Below, piece after piece: positions 6,812 to 15,164 of a DNA stretch of 52,306 bases. This stretch comes from Prevotella sp. (GTDB lineage: Bacteria; Bacteroidota; Bacteroidia; Bacteroidales; Bacteroidaceae): assembly GCA_017449025.1 (NCBI GenBank), contig JAFSKJ010000059.1:1-52306 (forward strand). The letters run 5' to 3'. The notes under the pieces were generated by a model. That model had not been told where the DNA came from and made no database searches. It was given only the letters and a program-made list of their open reading frames with translations. The position numbers and the translations under genes were made by a program. Numbering within the stretch: the first letter of the stretch is position 1; each line of letters starts with the position of its first letter.

Positions 6812-9800
6812 ATGGTAAAAGCTTGGAGAGAAATAGTTACTATCCCAACCTATGAGGTGGGAAAGGCAGAGAAGAATCCCATTTTCTTGGAGAAACGAGT
6901 GTATCAGGGTTCGAGCGGAGTGGTATATCCCTACCCCGTCATCGAGAAGATAGCCAACGAGCCTACACCGCACGAGTGGAAGGTGGTTTTCTTGGAGAAC
7001 GATTACATCAAGGTGATGGTGATGCCGGAATTGGGCGGGCGCATACAGATGGCATACGACAAAATCAAGAAGCGCCACTTTGTCTACTACAACCACGTCA
7101 TCAAGCCGGCGTTAGTGGGACTTACCGGACCGTGGATCAGCGGCGGCATAGAGTTCAACTGGCCGCAGCACCACCGCCCGTCGACCTACCTGCCCATAGA
7201 CTGCGACATTGTGGAGAACGAGGACGGCAGCGTCACCGTGTGGGTGAACGAGATGGAGCGCATGTTCCACCAGAAGGGCATGGCAGGCTTCACCCTGCGC
7301 CCCGGCTGCGCATACTTGGAGATTCAAGGCCGTGTCAGCAACCGTACGCCGCTGCCGCAGACATTCCTCTGGTGGGCAAACCCTGCCGTGGAGGTCAACG
7401 ACGAGTACCAGAGCGTGTTCCCGCCCGATGTCAATGCTGTCTTCGACCACGGCAAGCGCGCCGTATCAAGCTTCCCCATAGCCACTGGCACATACTACAA
7501 GATGGACTATTCGGCAGGCGTGGACATCTCGAACTACAAGAACATAAAGGTGCCTACGTCGTACATGGCAGTGAACTCGAAGTACGACTTCGAGGGCGGC
7601 TACGAGAACGACAGCCACGGAGGCATGCTTCATGTGGCCAGCCACCACTTCTCGCCAGGAAAGAAGCAGTGGACGTGGGGCAACGGCAACTTCGGACGTG
7701 CCTGGGACAGGAACCTGACGGACAAAGATGAGAAAGGATGCTTCCGGCCCTACATAGAGCTGATGGCGGGTGTGTATACCGAGAACCAGCCCGACTTCAC
7801 GTGGCTCATGCCTTACGAAGAGAAGCAGTTTGTGCAGTACTTCATGCCCTACCGCGAGCTGGGTATGGTGAAGCAGGCGAGCAAGGACTTCATTCTGAGC
7901 ATGGAAAGCTTCACGCAGCCCTCATCCAAAGAGAGCTTGGTGTCATTCAAGGTGTTGGCCACCAGTAGGCAGGAGGTACGCATAGTGCTGAGCAACAGGC
8001 AGGGCGAGGTATATTATAATAAGGTGGTGACACTGTCGCCCGAAGAAGTCTTCGAGGAGGAGGTAGATGTGAAAGGGGCTAAGCTCGACGAACTGCTGTT
8101 TACCATTCTCCCACCTCTCGACACTCGCCACTCACCCCTGTTAACGTGGCAAGCCGAGGACGATGCCATACGTCCCATACCCGATGCCGCCGAGGCGGCG
8201 CTGCCGCCACAAGAGACCAAGACCAACGACCAGCTCTATCTCACAGGCCTCCATTTGGAACAGTACCGCCACGCCACGTGGAGTGCCCTCGACTACTATG
8301 AGGAAGCCCTGCGCCGCGACCCCAACGACGTGCGCTGCCTGAACCAGATGGGACTGTGGTATCTGCGCCGCGGCAGGTTCCACAAAGCCGAGGAGTATCT
8401 GCGCCGAGCCGTCAGAATATGGCAGAAGCGCAATCCAAACCCCTACGACGGCGAAGCCATCTTCAACCTCGCCCTCACGCTGAAGTATTTGAAAGCCCTT
8501 CCAAGCACTCCCGAAGGGAGGGAAGTTAAAATACATAATGCATCAGGTTATCAGACATCCCCTCTTTGGGAGGAGCTTGGTGAGGCTTACAATCTCTTCT
8601 GGAAGTCAACGTGGAACAAGGCATGGGCAGATGCCGGCTACTTCGAGGCGGCTTGCATCAGCACAGCGCAAGCCCGCTACGACGATGCGCTGGACGAGCT
8701 GAACCGCTGCCTCATCTTCAACAGCTGCAACCATAAGGCGCGTGCACTGAAAGCGGCAGTGCTGCGCAAGCTGAACGAAGGCAGACAGAAGGGCGGACTG
8801 CAGATGGGCACCTCACGCGAGCTGAACGAGAGACTGGCACTCATCAGGGAGTCGCTCGCCATAGACTCCTTCAACTATGGCATACGCTACGAACAATGGC
8901 TGCTAACCAAGGACAAGGACCTGCTGAAGGAGCTGAAGACACTGCTGCGCAAGAGCTGCCATAACTACGACGAGCTGGCTCTCGACTATGTGCAGGCCGG
9001 ACTCTACGACGAAGCATGCGACATCTGGGCGATGGCCGAGAGCGAGAAGGCCGTATCGCCAATGACATATTACTATTTAGGCTACTCGAAGACCATGCAA
9101 GGCAAGAACGCAGGAGCAGACACACTCACAGCCATGCAAACACAGGACGAGGCAAAGGCTCTCTTCGCCAAAGCAGAGGCCTTGAAGCCCGACTACTGCT
9201 TCCCCAACCGGTTGGAGGACATTCTGGCCTTGGAAACCGCCAAAGCCATCAACCCCGACGGTGCACGCGCACCTTATTACCTCGGCTGCCTCTACTACGA
9301 CAAGCGGCAGTACGACCTCGCCGTAGGCAATTGGGAACTGTCTGCCAAGCTCGACCCCATGTTCCCCACAGTATGGCGCAATCTCGCCCTGGCACGCTTC
9401 AACAAGTCCGAATTGTCGGTTAGCCGTTTGCAGGCCGTGGAATACATGGAAAAGGCTTTCCAGCTCGACAGCAACGACAGCCGCATGCTTATGGAACTCG
9501 ACCAGCTCTACAAGCATCTGAACAAGCCCCACCAGTTCCGACTCGACAATCTGCAGAAGCACCCCAAGCTCATTGCGCGGCGCGACGACCTGGTGTTAGA
9601 GCAAATCACCCTGCTCAACCAGCTGGGACGCTACGAGGAGGCCATGGCGAAGCTCGACGCCCACCAGTTCCATCCTTGGGAGGGCGGCGAGGGCAAGGTG
9701 CCGGCGCAGTATCAGATTTGCCGCATAGAACAGGCAAAGAAACTGCTGGCCGACAATCCGCAGTCGACAAAGGCCAGACGGCTTTTGGAGGAGTGCCTCG

Positions 9801-10303
9801 ACTATCCCCCACATCTTGGCGAGGGCAAGCTCTACGGAGCACAGGACAACGACATACTCTATTTCCTCGGCCGCTACGAAGAGGGAACAGCAGGGCCCAC
9901 CGAGCCTGCAGCTGCCATGTACTACAACGACGCCAAGCCCGACAAAATCTTCTATGCCGGCCTTTGCTACCTTAAGTTAGGACAGCAAGACAAGGCGAAC
10001 AGCCTCTTCCACAAGCTCGTAAACTACGGCAAGCAGCACATCTTCGACCACGTCACCATGGACTATTTCGCTGTCTCGCTGCCCGACCTCCTCATCTGGG
10101 AAGGAAGCGGTGGGAATCAGCTCTCCACACTCGACGCGAAAAACAGAATACACTGTCTCTACATGCTCGCACTCGGATACTACGGCCTGGGCGACAAAGA
10201 CCACGCCGAGCACTATCTCAGACAGGTAGAGGCCGACGACGTAAACCATCAAGGTGCACAGGCTCTGCGCTCACTAATGAAAACAATTGATGTTTCCCAT
10301 TAG
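6812..10303 (+). CDS. DUF5107 domain protein with C-terminal TPR repeats
   Basis: A 1163-residue protein. Residues 1-400 form the DUF5107 region (VVFLENDYIKVMVMPELGGRI..., GGIEFNWPQHH, WWANPAVEVND). This is a beta-sandwich resembling galactose-mutarotase/lyase folds, with a PELGGRI strand and conserved His and Glu. From about residue 480 to the end there are many TPR-type hairpins (SALDYYEEALRRDPNDV, KAEEYLRRAV, LAVGNWELSAKLDP). No signal peptide is visible, so it is probably cytosolic. In Bacteroidota such proteins commonly neighbour sugar transporters, which suggests a role in handling the imported sugar. This is inference, since no reaction is established from the sequence. It carries an in-frame repeat insertion at 8491-8590, before the TPR hairpin near residue 600. 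Confidence 0.88.
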   Translation: MVKAWREIVTIPTYEVGKAEKNPIFLEKRVYQGSSGVVYPYPVIEKIANEPTPHEWKVVFLENDYIKVMVMPELGGRIQMAYDKIKKRHFVYYNHVIKPALVGLTGPWISGGIEFNWPQHHRPSTYLPIDCDIVENEDGSVTVWVNEMERMFHQKGMAGFTLRPGCAYLEIQGRVSNRTPLPQTFLWWANPAVEVNDEYQSVFPPDVNAVFDHGKRAVSSFPIATGTYYKMDYSAGVDISNYKNIKVPTSYMAVNSKYDFEGGYENDSHGGMLHVASHHFSPGKKQWTWGNGNFGRAWDRNLTDKDEKGCFRPYIELMAGVYTENQPDFTWLMPYEEKQFVQYFMPYRELGMVKQASKDFILSMESFTQPSSKESLVSFKVLATSRQEVRIVLSNRQGEVYYNKVVTLSPEEVFEEEVDVKGAKLDELLFTILPPLDTRHSPLLTWQAEDDAIRPIPDAAEAALPPQETKTNDQLYLTGLHLEQYRHATWSALDYYEEALRRDPNDVRCLNQMGLWYLRRGRFHKAEEYLRRAVRIWQKRNPNPYDGEAIFNLALTLKYLKALPSTPEGREVKIHNASGYQTSPLWEELGEAYNLFWKSTWNKAWADAGYFEAACISTAQARYDDALDELNRCLIFNSCNHKARALKAAVLRKLNEGRQKGGLQMGTSRELNERLALIRESLAIDSFNYGIRYEQWLLTKDKDLLKELKTLLRKSCHNYDELALDYVQAGLYDEACDIWAMAESEKAVSPMTYYYLGYSKTMQGKNAGADTLTAMQTQDEAKALFAKAEALKPDYCFPNRLEDILALETAKAINPDGARAPYYLGCLYYDKRQYDLAVGNWELSAKLDPMFPTVWRNLALARFNKSELSVSRLQAVEYMEKAFQLDSNDSRMLMELDQLYKHLNKPHQFRLDNLQKHPKLIARRDDLVLEQITLLNQLGRYEEAMAKLDAHQFHPWEGGEGKVPAQYQICRIEQAKKLLADNPQSTKARRLLEECLDYPPHLGEGKLYGAQDNDILYFLGRYEEGTAGPTEPAAAMYYNDAKPDKIFYAGLCYLKLGQQDKANSLFHKLVNYGKQHIFDHVTMDYFAVSLPDLLIWEGSGGNQLSTLDAKNRIHCLYMLALGYYGLGDKDHAEHYLRQVEADDVNHQGAQALRSLMKTIDVSH
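8491..8590 (+). repeat. In-frame palindromic insertion element in the DUF5107 gene
   Basis: The left end GAAAGCCCTTCCAAGC then ACTCCC mirrors the complement of the right end, GTAAGCCTCACCAAGC then TCCTCCC. CCCGAAGGGAGGG and CCCCTCTTTGGGAGG make internal palindromes. Its peptide shares 16 identities over 27 aligned residues (19 of 30 when the preceding KAL is counted) with the element in the MFS gene, in the same reading frame. It resembles, by analogy, the Rickettsia palindromic elements that insert in coding sequence. Confidence 0.75.
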
Positions 10304-10314
10304 AGTAATTATTC

Positions 10315-10400
10315 GACGACAACTTAGACAACTTGAACAACAGTTGCGACCGCAGTCTTCGGAATTCAGATAAGTTGTTTTAGTTGTCATAGTTGTCGTC
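10315..10400 (+). terminator. Long hairpin terminator downstream of the DUF5107 gene
   Basis: The arm 10315-10341 (GACGACAACTTAGACAACTT...) pairs with 10374-10400 (...AGTTGTCATAGTTGTCGTC) at 23 of 27 positions over a 32-base loop. TTTTATTT follows at once. It is longer than a usual intrinsic terminator but well placed to end transcription from the transporter operon. Confidence 0.65.
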
Positions 10401-10442
10401 TTTTATTTGATTAAGAGATCTAAAATCATAGGAGGTAACATT

Positions 10443-10550
10443 ATGACACTGACATAATTCTTTGCGATTGTAGGCCTTATCGGCCCCGTAGCATTCAAAG
10501 GCGCTATTATCTATTTCCACCATCAGGACCTTATGCTTAAAGGAAACTGA
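10443..10550 (+). pseudogene. Micro-ORF with strong SD and in-frame stop
   Basis: A perfect AGGAGG (10430-10435) precedes ATG at 10443. The frame reads MTLT, stop (TAA 10455-10457), then FFAIVGLIGPVAFKGAIIYF and HHQDLMLKGN to TGA at 10550. The part after the stop looks like a single membrane helix, so this may be a small membrane protein gene broken at codon 5. Alternatively only the tetrapeptide is made. Nothing here identifies a family. Confidence 0.35.
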
Positions 10551-10587
10551 TTATGGGAGTTTTTTAGTAGCACTGACAATGTGAACC

Positions 10588-10641
10588 ACGCTTTTGGGTG
10601 CCAATAATTTGGAGATTAGGAAAAATAGCCGTAACTTTGCA
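10588..10641 (+). repeat. 54-bp direct repeat containing a promoter, copy 1
   Basis: Identical over 54 bp to 11510-11563. It includes TTTG at 10608-10611, a 20-base spacer and TAACTTTG at 10632-10639, which is a complete Bacteroidota promoter. This copy reads into the small ORF at 10746 and the DUF6169-like gene. Confidence 0.92.
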
Positions 10642-10745
10642 TGCGAAAGCATGCGAGTCTGCTCACGCTCGGCCATTGAAACAAGTTTTATTGCCCTCGC
10701 TCAACCGCAGACTTGTAGCCAGAAAGTGCAAAACGACATAAGATT

Positions 10746-10898
10746 ATGGAAGCAAGAACAACAACACGTCAGAATCCCATTCGACGCTTGCTCGAATACA
10801 AGCGGGCAATGAGAGAGTGCATCCAGCGAGGAGCTGACCATGAAGAAATGAAGAAAATAACAAAGGACTATGGCTTCACCCTCGCTACCCCCGTATAA
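10746..10898 (+). CDS. Small basic protein, 50 residues, upstream of the DUF6169-like gene
   Basis: Starts MEARTTTRQNPIRRLLEYKR and continues AMRECIQRGADHEEMKKITK with the end DYGFTLATPV. It is largely helical and rich in Arg, Lys and Glu. It is preceded by the first promoter copy and its 3' end overlaps the next gene by 26 bases in another frame, an arrangement that suggests translational coupling. I believe small proteins with a similar C-terminal ATPV motif occur next to DUF6169 genes elsewhere, but this is recollection only. The function is unknown. Confidence 0.6.
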   Translation: MEARTTTRQNPIRRLLEYKRAMRECIQRGADHEEMKKITKDYGFTLATPV

Positions 10899-11356
10899 AT
10901 ACGAGGAAATCATAGCGCTGAACTATGAGTTCGTGAACAGAGACGGCATAAGATACCATCTCTTTTTTTACACCCATTGACGTGCTCTATCCCGATATGG
11001 TGAACACCTACTCGTTCAACATTGAACGCGAAGGTATCGCTCCGCACAGAATTGACCGTCGCATTGCTGCAACCGTCATCGACATCCTGCGCCGCTTCTT
11101 CGAAAAGGTGGAGAATGCGATGATTATGGTGTGCGACAATACCGACGGCAAACAGGAAAAACGCCGAGTGCTGTTCAACCGATGGTTCGATATCTACAAC
11201 GACGGCACCCTATCATCGCGCAGCGCAGAGGTTCGTGAGGGCTACTACCAACTGTTAGTGTCCATCTATTTCAAGAACGACAACCCCAACAAGCAACAAC
11301 TTGTAAGGTCCTTTAACGAGATGATGAGCCGCGACATCTATGAGATAATAGTATAG
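10873..11356 (+). pseudogene. DUF6169-like gene, frameshifted in a T7 run
   Basis: The ATG frame from 10873 reads MASPSLPPYKYEEIIALNYE... up to RYHLFFYTH and a stop at 10977-10979. The frame that is open from before 10982 to 11356 reads FFTPIDVLYPDMVNTYSF..., then RIDRRIAATVIDILRRFFE, CDNTDGKQEKRR and LFNRWFDIYN. Removing one T from the run at 10963-10969 joins them without a gap (RYHL-FFTPIDVLYPD), giving a 160-residue protein of the DUF6169 pattern. This could be a real mutation, an assembly error in a homopolymer, or slippage. The function of the family is unknown to me. The whole cassette lies between two identical promoter copies. Confidence 0.65.
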
Positions 11357-11509
11357 GAATACATATCTTCATAACCCCATCAGAATGAAAAAATATGAAG
11401 GGACTTGCTATATTGCCTGAACACAAGAGGGTAAGCACTGGATGAGAATGAACGGTATTGGTCTCGGGAACCTTCTTGATTGATTGAGGAATGTGAGCCA
11501 GGCGAAAAA

Positions 11510-11563
11510 ACGCTTTTGGGTGCCAATAATTTGGAGATTAGGAAAAATAGCCGTAACTTTGCA
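11510..11563 (+). repeat. 54-bp direct repeat containing a promoter, copy 2
   Basis: Identical to 10588-10641. TTTG at 11530-11533, 20 bases, TAACTTTG at 11554-11561. This copy drives the PBP gene starting at 11589. The 153 bases before it (11357-11509) hold only a 10-codon ORF starting MKKYEGTCYIA-like and nothing else I can support. Confidence 0.92.
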
Positions 11564-11588
11564 GCAAACTTAACCGAACAGTATATCT

Positions 11589-13907
11589 ATGAGAAAGATA
11601 TTTGTAAGATTCTTATGGTCATTGCTCGTTATGGGTGTGCTGGCTACAGGCTTGGCCTTCTACGCCATCAATGAGGGCTGGATAGGCTATATGCCCCCAG
11701 TGGAAGAGCTGCAGAACCCCATCAACAGGTTTGCCACACAGGTGTATTCGTCGGACGGCAAGATACTGGGCACGTGGAACTTCAACCGCGAGAACCGCAT
11801 CTGCATTGACTACACCAAGCTGCCGGAGTCGCTGGTGAAGGCTTTGGTGGCCACCGAAGACGCCCGCTTCTACGAGCACTCGGGAATAGACTTCTATGCT
11901 CTGGGCAGGGCAATAGTAAAGCGCGGCATCTTGGGACAGAAGAGCGCCGGCGGAGGCTCTACCATCACCCAGCAGCTGGCCAAGCAGATATGGACGCTGA
12001 AACCTGCACACACCACCATGGAGAGACTGCTGCAGAAACCCATAGAATGGGTGATTGCCGTGAAGCTGGAACGAAACTACACTAAGGACGAGATCATTGC
12101 CATGTACCTGAACTATTTCGACTTCTTGCACAACGCCGTGGGTATCAAGACTGCTGCGAACACATACTTCAGCAAGGAGCCGGCAGACCTCAGCGTGGCT
12201 GAGTCGGCAACACTGGTGGGACTGTGCAAGAACCCCTCGTTCTTCAACCCCGTGCGCAACCCGGAGCGATGCCGCGAGCGACGGAATGTGGTGCTTGGTC
12301 AGATGGTGAAGGCTGGATACCTCTCACAAGCCGACTACAACACATACAGCGCACAGGAGTTAGGGCTTAAGTTCCACGTGGCCGACCACAAGGAGGGCAT
12401 AGCCCTCTACTTCCGCGACTTCCTGCGCCGATACCTCATGGCCAAGAAACCGTCGAGAAGCGACTACCCGTCGTGGGGAGGCACCAAGTACTACCAAGAC
12501 TCCATAAACTGGATGAACGACCCGCTGTACGGCTGGTGCAACAAGAATACGAAGAAGAACGGTGAACACTATAACATATACACCGACGGCCTGAAGGTCT
12601 ACACCACCATTGACTCACGCATGCAGAAGATGGCAGAAGAAGCATGCTACGAGCATGTGGTGAAGTACCTGCAGCTGGAATTCAACAAGGAGAACCGCAA
12701 AAAACCGACAGCCCCCTTCACCGACCAGCTGACGCGCGAACAGGTAAGGAAGATAATGCAGCGCTCTGTGAGGCAGAGCGAGCGGTACAGGGCGATGAAG
12801 GCATCGGGAGCCGACGACAGGGAAATAGAGCAGGCGTTCCGGACGCCAGTGAGAATGTCGGTGTTCACATACCACGGCGAGGTGGACACCACAATGACGC
12901 CCTTGGACTCCATACGCTACCTGAAGTCGTACCTGAGATGCGGATTCTTGAGCATGGACCCGAAGAACGGCTATGTGAAGGCTTACGTGGGCGGCCTCGA
13001 CTTCATGCACTTTGCCTACGACATGGCCATGGACGGACAGCGGCAGGTGGGGTCGACCATCAAGCCCCTACTCTACTCGCTGGCTATGGAGAACGGCTTC
13101 TCGCCATGCGACAAGGCACCCAACGTGCAGCAGACATACATGGTGGCGGGGAAACCCTGGACACCACGCAACAGCAGCCATTCGCGCTACGGAGAGATGG
13201 TGACGCTGAAGTGGGGACTGCAGCAGTCGAACAACTGGATATCGGCATATCTTATGAGCAAGCTCAACCCCGTGGCATTCGTGGAACTGCTGAGAAAATA
13301 CGGGATAATGAACCCGGAGATACACCCCTCAATGTCGCTCTGCCTCGGCCCGTGCGACATCAGCGTAGGGGAGATGGTAAGTGCATACACGGCCTTCGTA
13401 AACCACGGCATCAGGGCTGCACACATGTTCGTTACCCGAATAGAAGACAACGAGGGCAACATCATTGCCACTTTCCAGCCCCGAATGAACGAGGTGATAA
13501 GCGAGGCCAGCGCAGACAAGATGCTATACATGCTGAAGAGCGTGGTGGACGGAGGCACGGGCAGCAGGCTGAGGTTCAAGTATAACTTCACCGGTGAAAT
13601 TGGTGCCAAGACCGGAACCACCAACAACAACTCCGACGCATGGTTCATTGGCCTGACACCGTCGTTGGTGAGCGGGTGCTGGGTTGGCGGCGACGACCGC
13701 GACATACACTTCGACTCCATGGCCATGGGACAGGGAGCTACGATGGCACTGCCCATCTGGGCAATCTACATGCGCAAGGTGTACGAGAACAGGCAGTTGG
13801 GCTATAACGAGGAGGCAGTGTTCGACCTTGACGAGAACTACAACCCATGCTACAGCATTGATGAAGGCATGCCCGAGGACAAAGACATAGAGGAAGTGTA
13901 CGAATGA
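11589..13907 (+). CDS. Class A penicillin-binding protein (PBP1A-type)
   Basis: A 772-residue bifunctional peptidoglycan synthase. An N-terminal membrane helix (residues 5-26) anchors it in the inner membrane. The GT51 glycosyltransferase domain shows EDARFYEHSG near 89, GGGSTITQQLAKQ near 122 and the KLERNYTKDEIIAMYLN motif. The transpeptidase domain has the active-site STIK near 488, SNN near 546 and KTGTTNNNSDAWF near 673. All catalytic motifs are intact. It has its own promoter (copy 2 of the 54-bp repeat) with a leader of about 25 bases, and a hairpin follows the stop. Confidence 0.96.
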   Translation: MRKIFVRFLWSLLVMGVLATGLAFYAINEGWIGYMPPVEELQNPINRFATQVYSSDGKILGTWNFNRENRICIDYTKLPESLVKALVATEDARFYEHSGIDFYALGRAIVKRGILGQKSAGGGSTITQQLAKQIWTLKPAHTTMERLLQKPIEWVIAVKLERNYTKDEIIAMYLNYFDFLHNAVGIKTAANTYFSKEPADLSVAESATLVGLCKNPSFFNPVRNPERCRERRNVVLGQMVKAGYLSQADYNTYSAQELGLKFHVADHKEGIALYFRDFLRRYLMAKKPSRSDYPSWGGTKYYQDSINWMNDPLYGWCNKNTKKNGEHYNIYTDGLKVYTTIDSRMQKMAEEACYEHVVKYLQLEFNKENRKKPTAPFTDQLTREQVRKIMQRSVRQSERYRAMKASGADDREIEQAFRTPVRMSVFTYHGEVDTTMTPLDSIRYLKSYLRCGFLSMDPKNGYVKAYVGGLDFMHFAYDMAMDGQRQVGSTIKPLLYSLAMENGFSPCDKAPNVQQTYMVAGKPWTPRNSSHSRYGEMVTLKWGLQQSNNWISAYLMSKLNPVAFVELLRKYGIMNPEIHPSMSLCLGPCDISVGEMVSAYTAFVNHGIRAAHMFVTRIEDNEGNIIATFQPRMNEVISEASADKMLYMLKSVVDGGTGSRLRFKYNFTGEIGAKTGTTNNNSDAWFIGLTPSLVSGCWVGGDDRDIHFDSMAMGQGATMALPIWAIYMRKVYENRQLGYNEEAVFDLDENYNPCYSIDEGMPEDKDIEEVYE

Positions 13908-13914
13908 AAAAAGC

Positions 13915-13936
13915 AAGGACGTCTCACGACGTCCTT
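13915..13936. terminator. Hairpin after the PBP gene
   Basis: AAGGACGTC, loop TCAC, GACGTCCTT: a perfect 9-bp stem. An A-run precedes it, but no T-run follows directly on the plus strand, so termination efficiency is uncertain. Confidence 0.55.
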
Positions 13937-14041
13937 ACTCTGTGTTTAACTAACTTATTATCAACTATTCATTACTCATTTCCGAGTGCAAAGGTAATAC
14001 ATTCCAGCGACAAGAAACATGTTTTTATAAAAAAAACACAC

Positions 14042-14053
14042 GTAAACGTTTGC
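14042..14053. promoter_or_regulatory. LacI-type operator
   Basis: GTAAACGTTTGC, a near-palindrome with central CG, matches the half-site style of LacI-family operators. It overlaps the -33 TTTG (14049-14052) of the LacI gene just downstream, so autorepression is the simplest reading. Confidence 0.6.
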
Positions 14054-14080
14054 GCCTTCAAAGAAAATTGTTTAACTTTG
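14049..14080 (+). promoter_or_regulatory. Promoter for the LacI-family gene
   Basis: TTTG 14049-14052, 20-base spacer, TAACTTTG 14073-14080. The start codon follows 25 bases later. Confidence 0.75.
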
Positions 14081-14105
14081 CAGTCAGTTAAAAAATCAGT
14101 ATAAT

Positions 14106-15128
14106 ATGGCTAAGACAAAACACCGCGTGTCACTGAAAGACCTGGCTCAGCTGTTGGGGGTAAGCATTGCTACCGTGAGCAGGGCTCTACACTCTTCGCC
14201 CGAGATAGGCAAGGAGATGCAACAAAGGGTCAAGGCACTGGCAAAGGAAATGAACTACAGGCCGAACCCCTTTGCACAAAGCCTCAGGAAGGAGGCGCCG
14301 AAGATGATAGGCGTGGTGGTGCCCGACCTGGTCACACACTACTATGCTGCCGTGCTCGACGGCATTGAGGACGAAGCCCGTGATGCAGGATACACGGTCA
14401 TAAGCGCCAACACCCATGAGGACAGCGGCATTGAGGTGCAGGCCATCGACAATTTCATAAGCATGCACGTGGAGGGTATCATTGCCTGTCTGACGCAAGA
14501 CACCACAGACTACTCACACTTCGAAGAGATTGCCGACATGGGAATACCCCTTGTGTTCTTCGGACGGACATGCCTGGCAGACAGATTCTCGAGCGTCATG
14601 GCCAATGGCGACGAGGCTGCCATGAAAGCCACGCAACACCTGATAGACACCGGCAGTCGGAGGATTGCCTTCATTGGAGGCCCCAACCACTTAGACATGG
14701 TGAGGCGCCGCAAGCACGGGTACTTGGAGGCTCTCAGGGAAAACAGGATACCCATAGACCGCTCAATCGTGGTCTGCGACCGCATAAGCTACGACTGGGC
14801 GCTGCAGGCAACCGCCGACATGCTGACACGCGAGGACAGGCCCGATGCCATTCTGGCATTCAACGACACCATAACATTCGCCGCCTTCACAGCCATCAAG
14901 GAAGCCGGCCTCAGAATTCCCGACGACGTGGCGCTGATAGGGTTTACCGACGATGTGCATGCACGCTATGTCACGCCAAGGATGTCGGCAATTGAAGACC
15001 AGTCGAGGCTTATGGGGCAGACAGCCTGCCGACTACTGCTTAGGAACATCAGCGGAGATAGCAGAATCTACAAGGAGATAGTGCCGCAGCAAGTGGTAAT
15101 CAGAGACACATCGGCAAAGAACAAATAG
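14106..15128 (+). CDS. LacI-family transcriptional regulator
   Basis: A 340-residue repressor. The HTH is at residues 8-30 (VSLKDLAQLLGVSIATVSRALHSS in overlapping pieces), with a hinge at NYRPNPFAQSL. The sugar-binding PBP1-like core starts at IGVVVPDLVTHYYA and includes FFGRTCLADRFSSV, AFIGGPNH and the C-terminal ALIGFTDD. All are normal for the family. An operator-like dyad overlaps its own -33 box. Immediate neighbours are a PBP upstream and a propeller sensor protein 36 bases downstream, which may share the transcript. The effector is unknown; a sugar or sugar phosphate is typical of the family. Confidence 0.93.
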   Translation: MAKTKHRVSLKDLAQLLGVSIATVSRALHSSPEIGKEMQQRVKALAKEMNYRPNPFAQSLRKEAPKMIGVVVPDLVTHYYAAVLDGIEDEARDAGYTVISANTHEDSGIEVQAIDNFISMHVEGIIACLTQDTTDYSHFEEIADMGIPLVFFGRTCLADRFSSVMANGDEAAMKATQHLIDTGSRRIAFIGGPNHLDMVRRRKHGYLEALRENRIPIDRSIVVCDRISYDWALQATADMLTREDRPDAILAFNDTITFAAFTAIKEAGLRIPDDVALIGFTDDVHARYVTPRMSAIEDQSRLMGQTACRLLLRNISGDSRIYKEIVPQQVVIRDTSAKNK

Positions 15129-15164
15129 AAACACCTTATTAATATATACAATGGCAAAGAAACT

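Larger units (their letters stand above)
10304..10745. other. 442-base intergenic region with hairpin, broken micro-gene and promoter copy
   Basis: This stretch holds three separately listed items: a 27-base-arm hairpin (10315-10400), a micro-ORF with a strong ribosome site but an in-frame stop (10443-10550), and the first copy of a duplicated 54-bp promoter segment (10588-10641). I see no intact gene longer than about 30 codons. The ORF from 10594 is a read-through of the promoter copy. Confidence 0.7.

Noticed and set aside
11480-11674. 64-codon plus-strand frame over the second promoter copy
   Set aside because: It reads through the 54-bp repeat and the start of the PBP gene in another frame, with no family resemblance.
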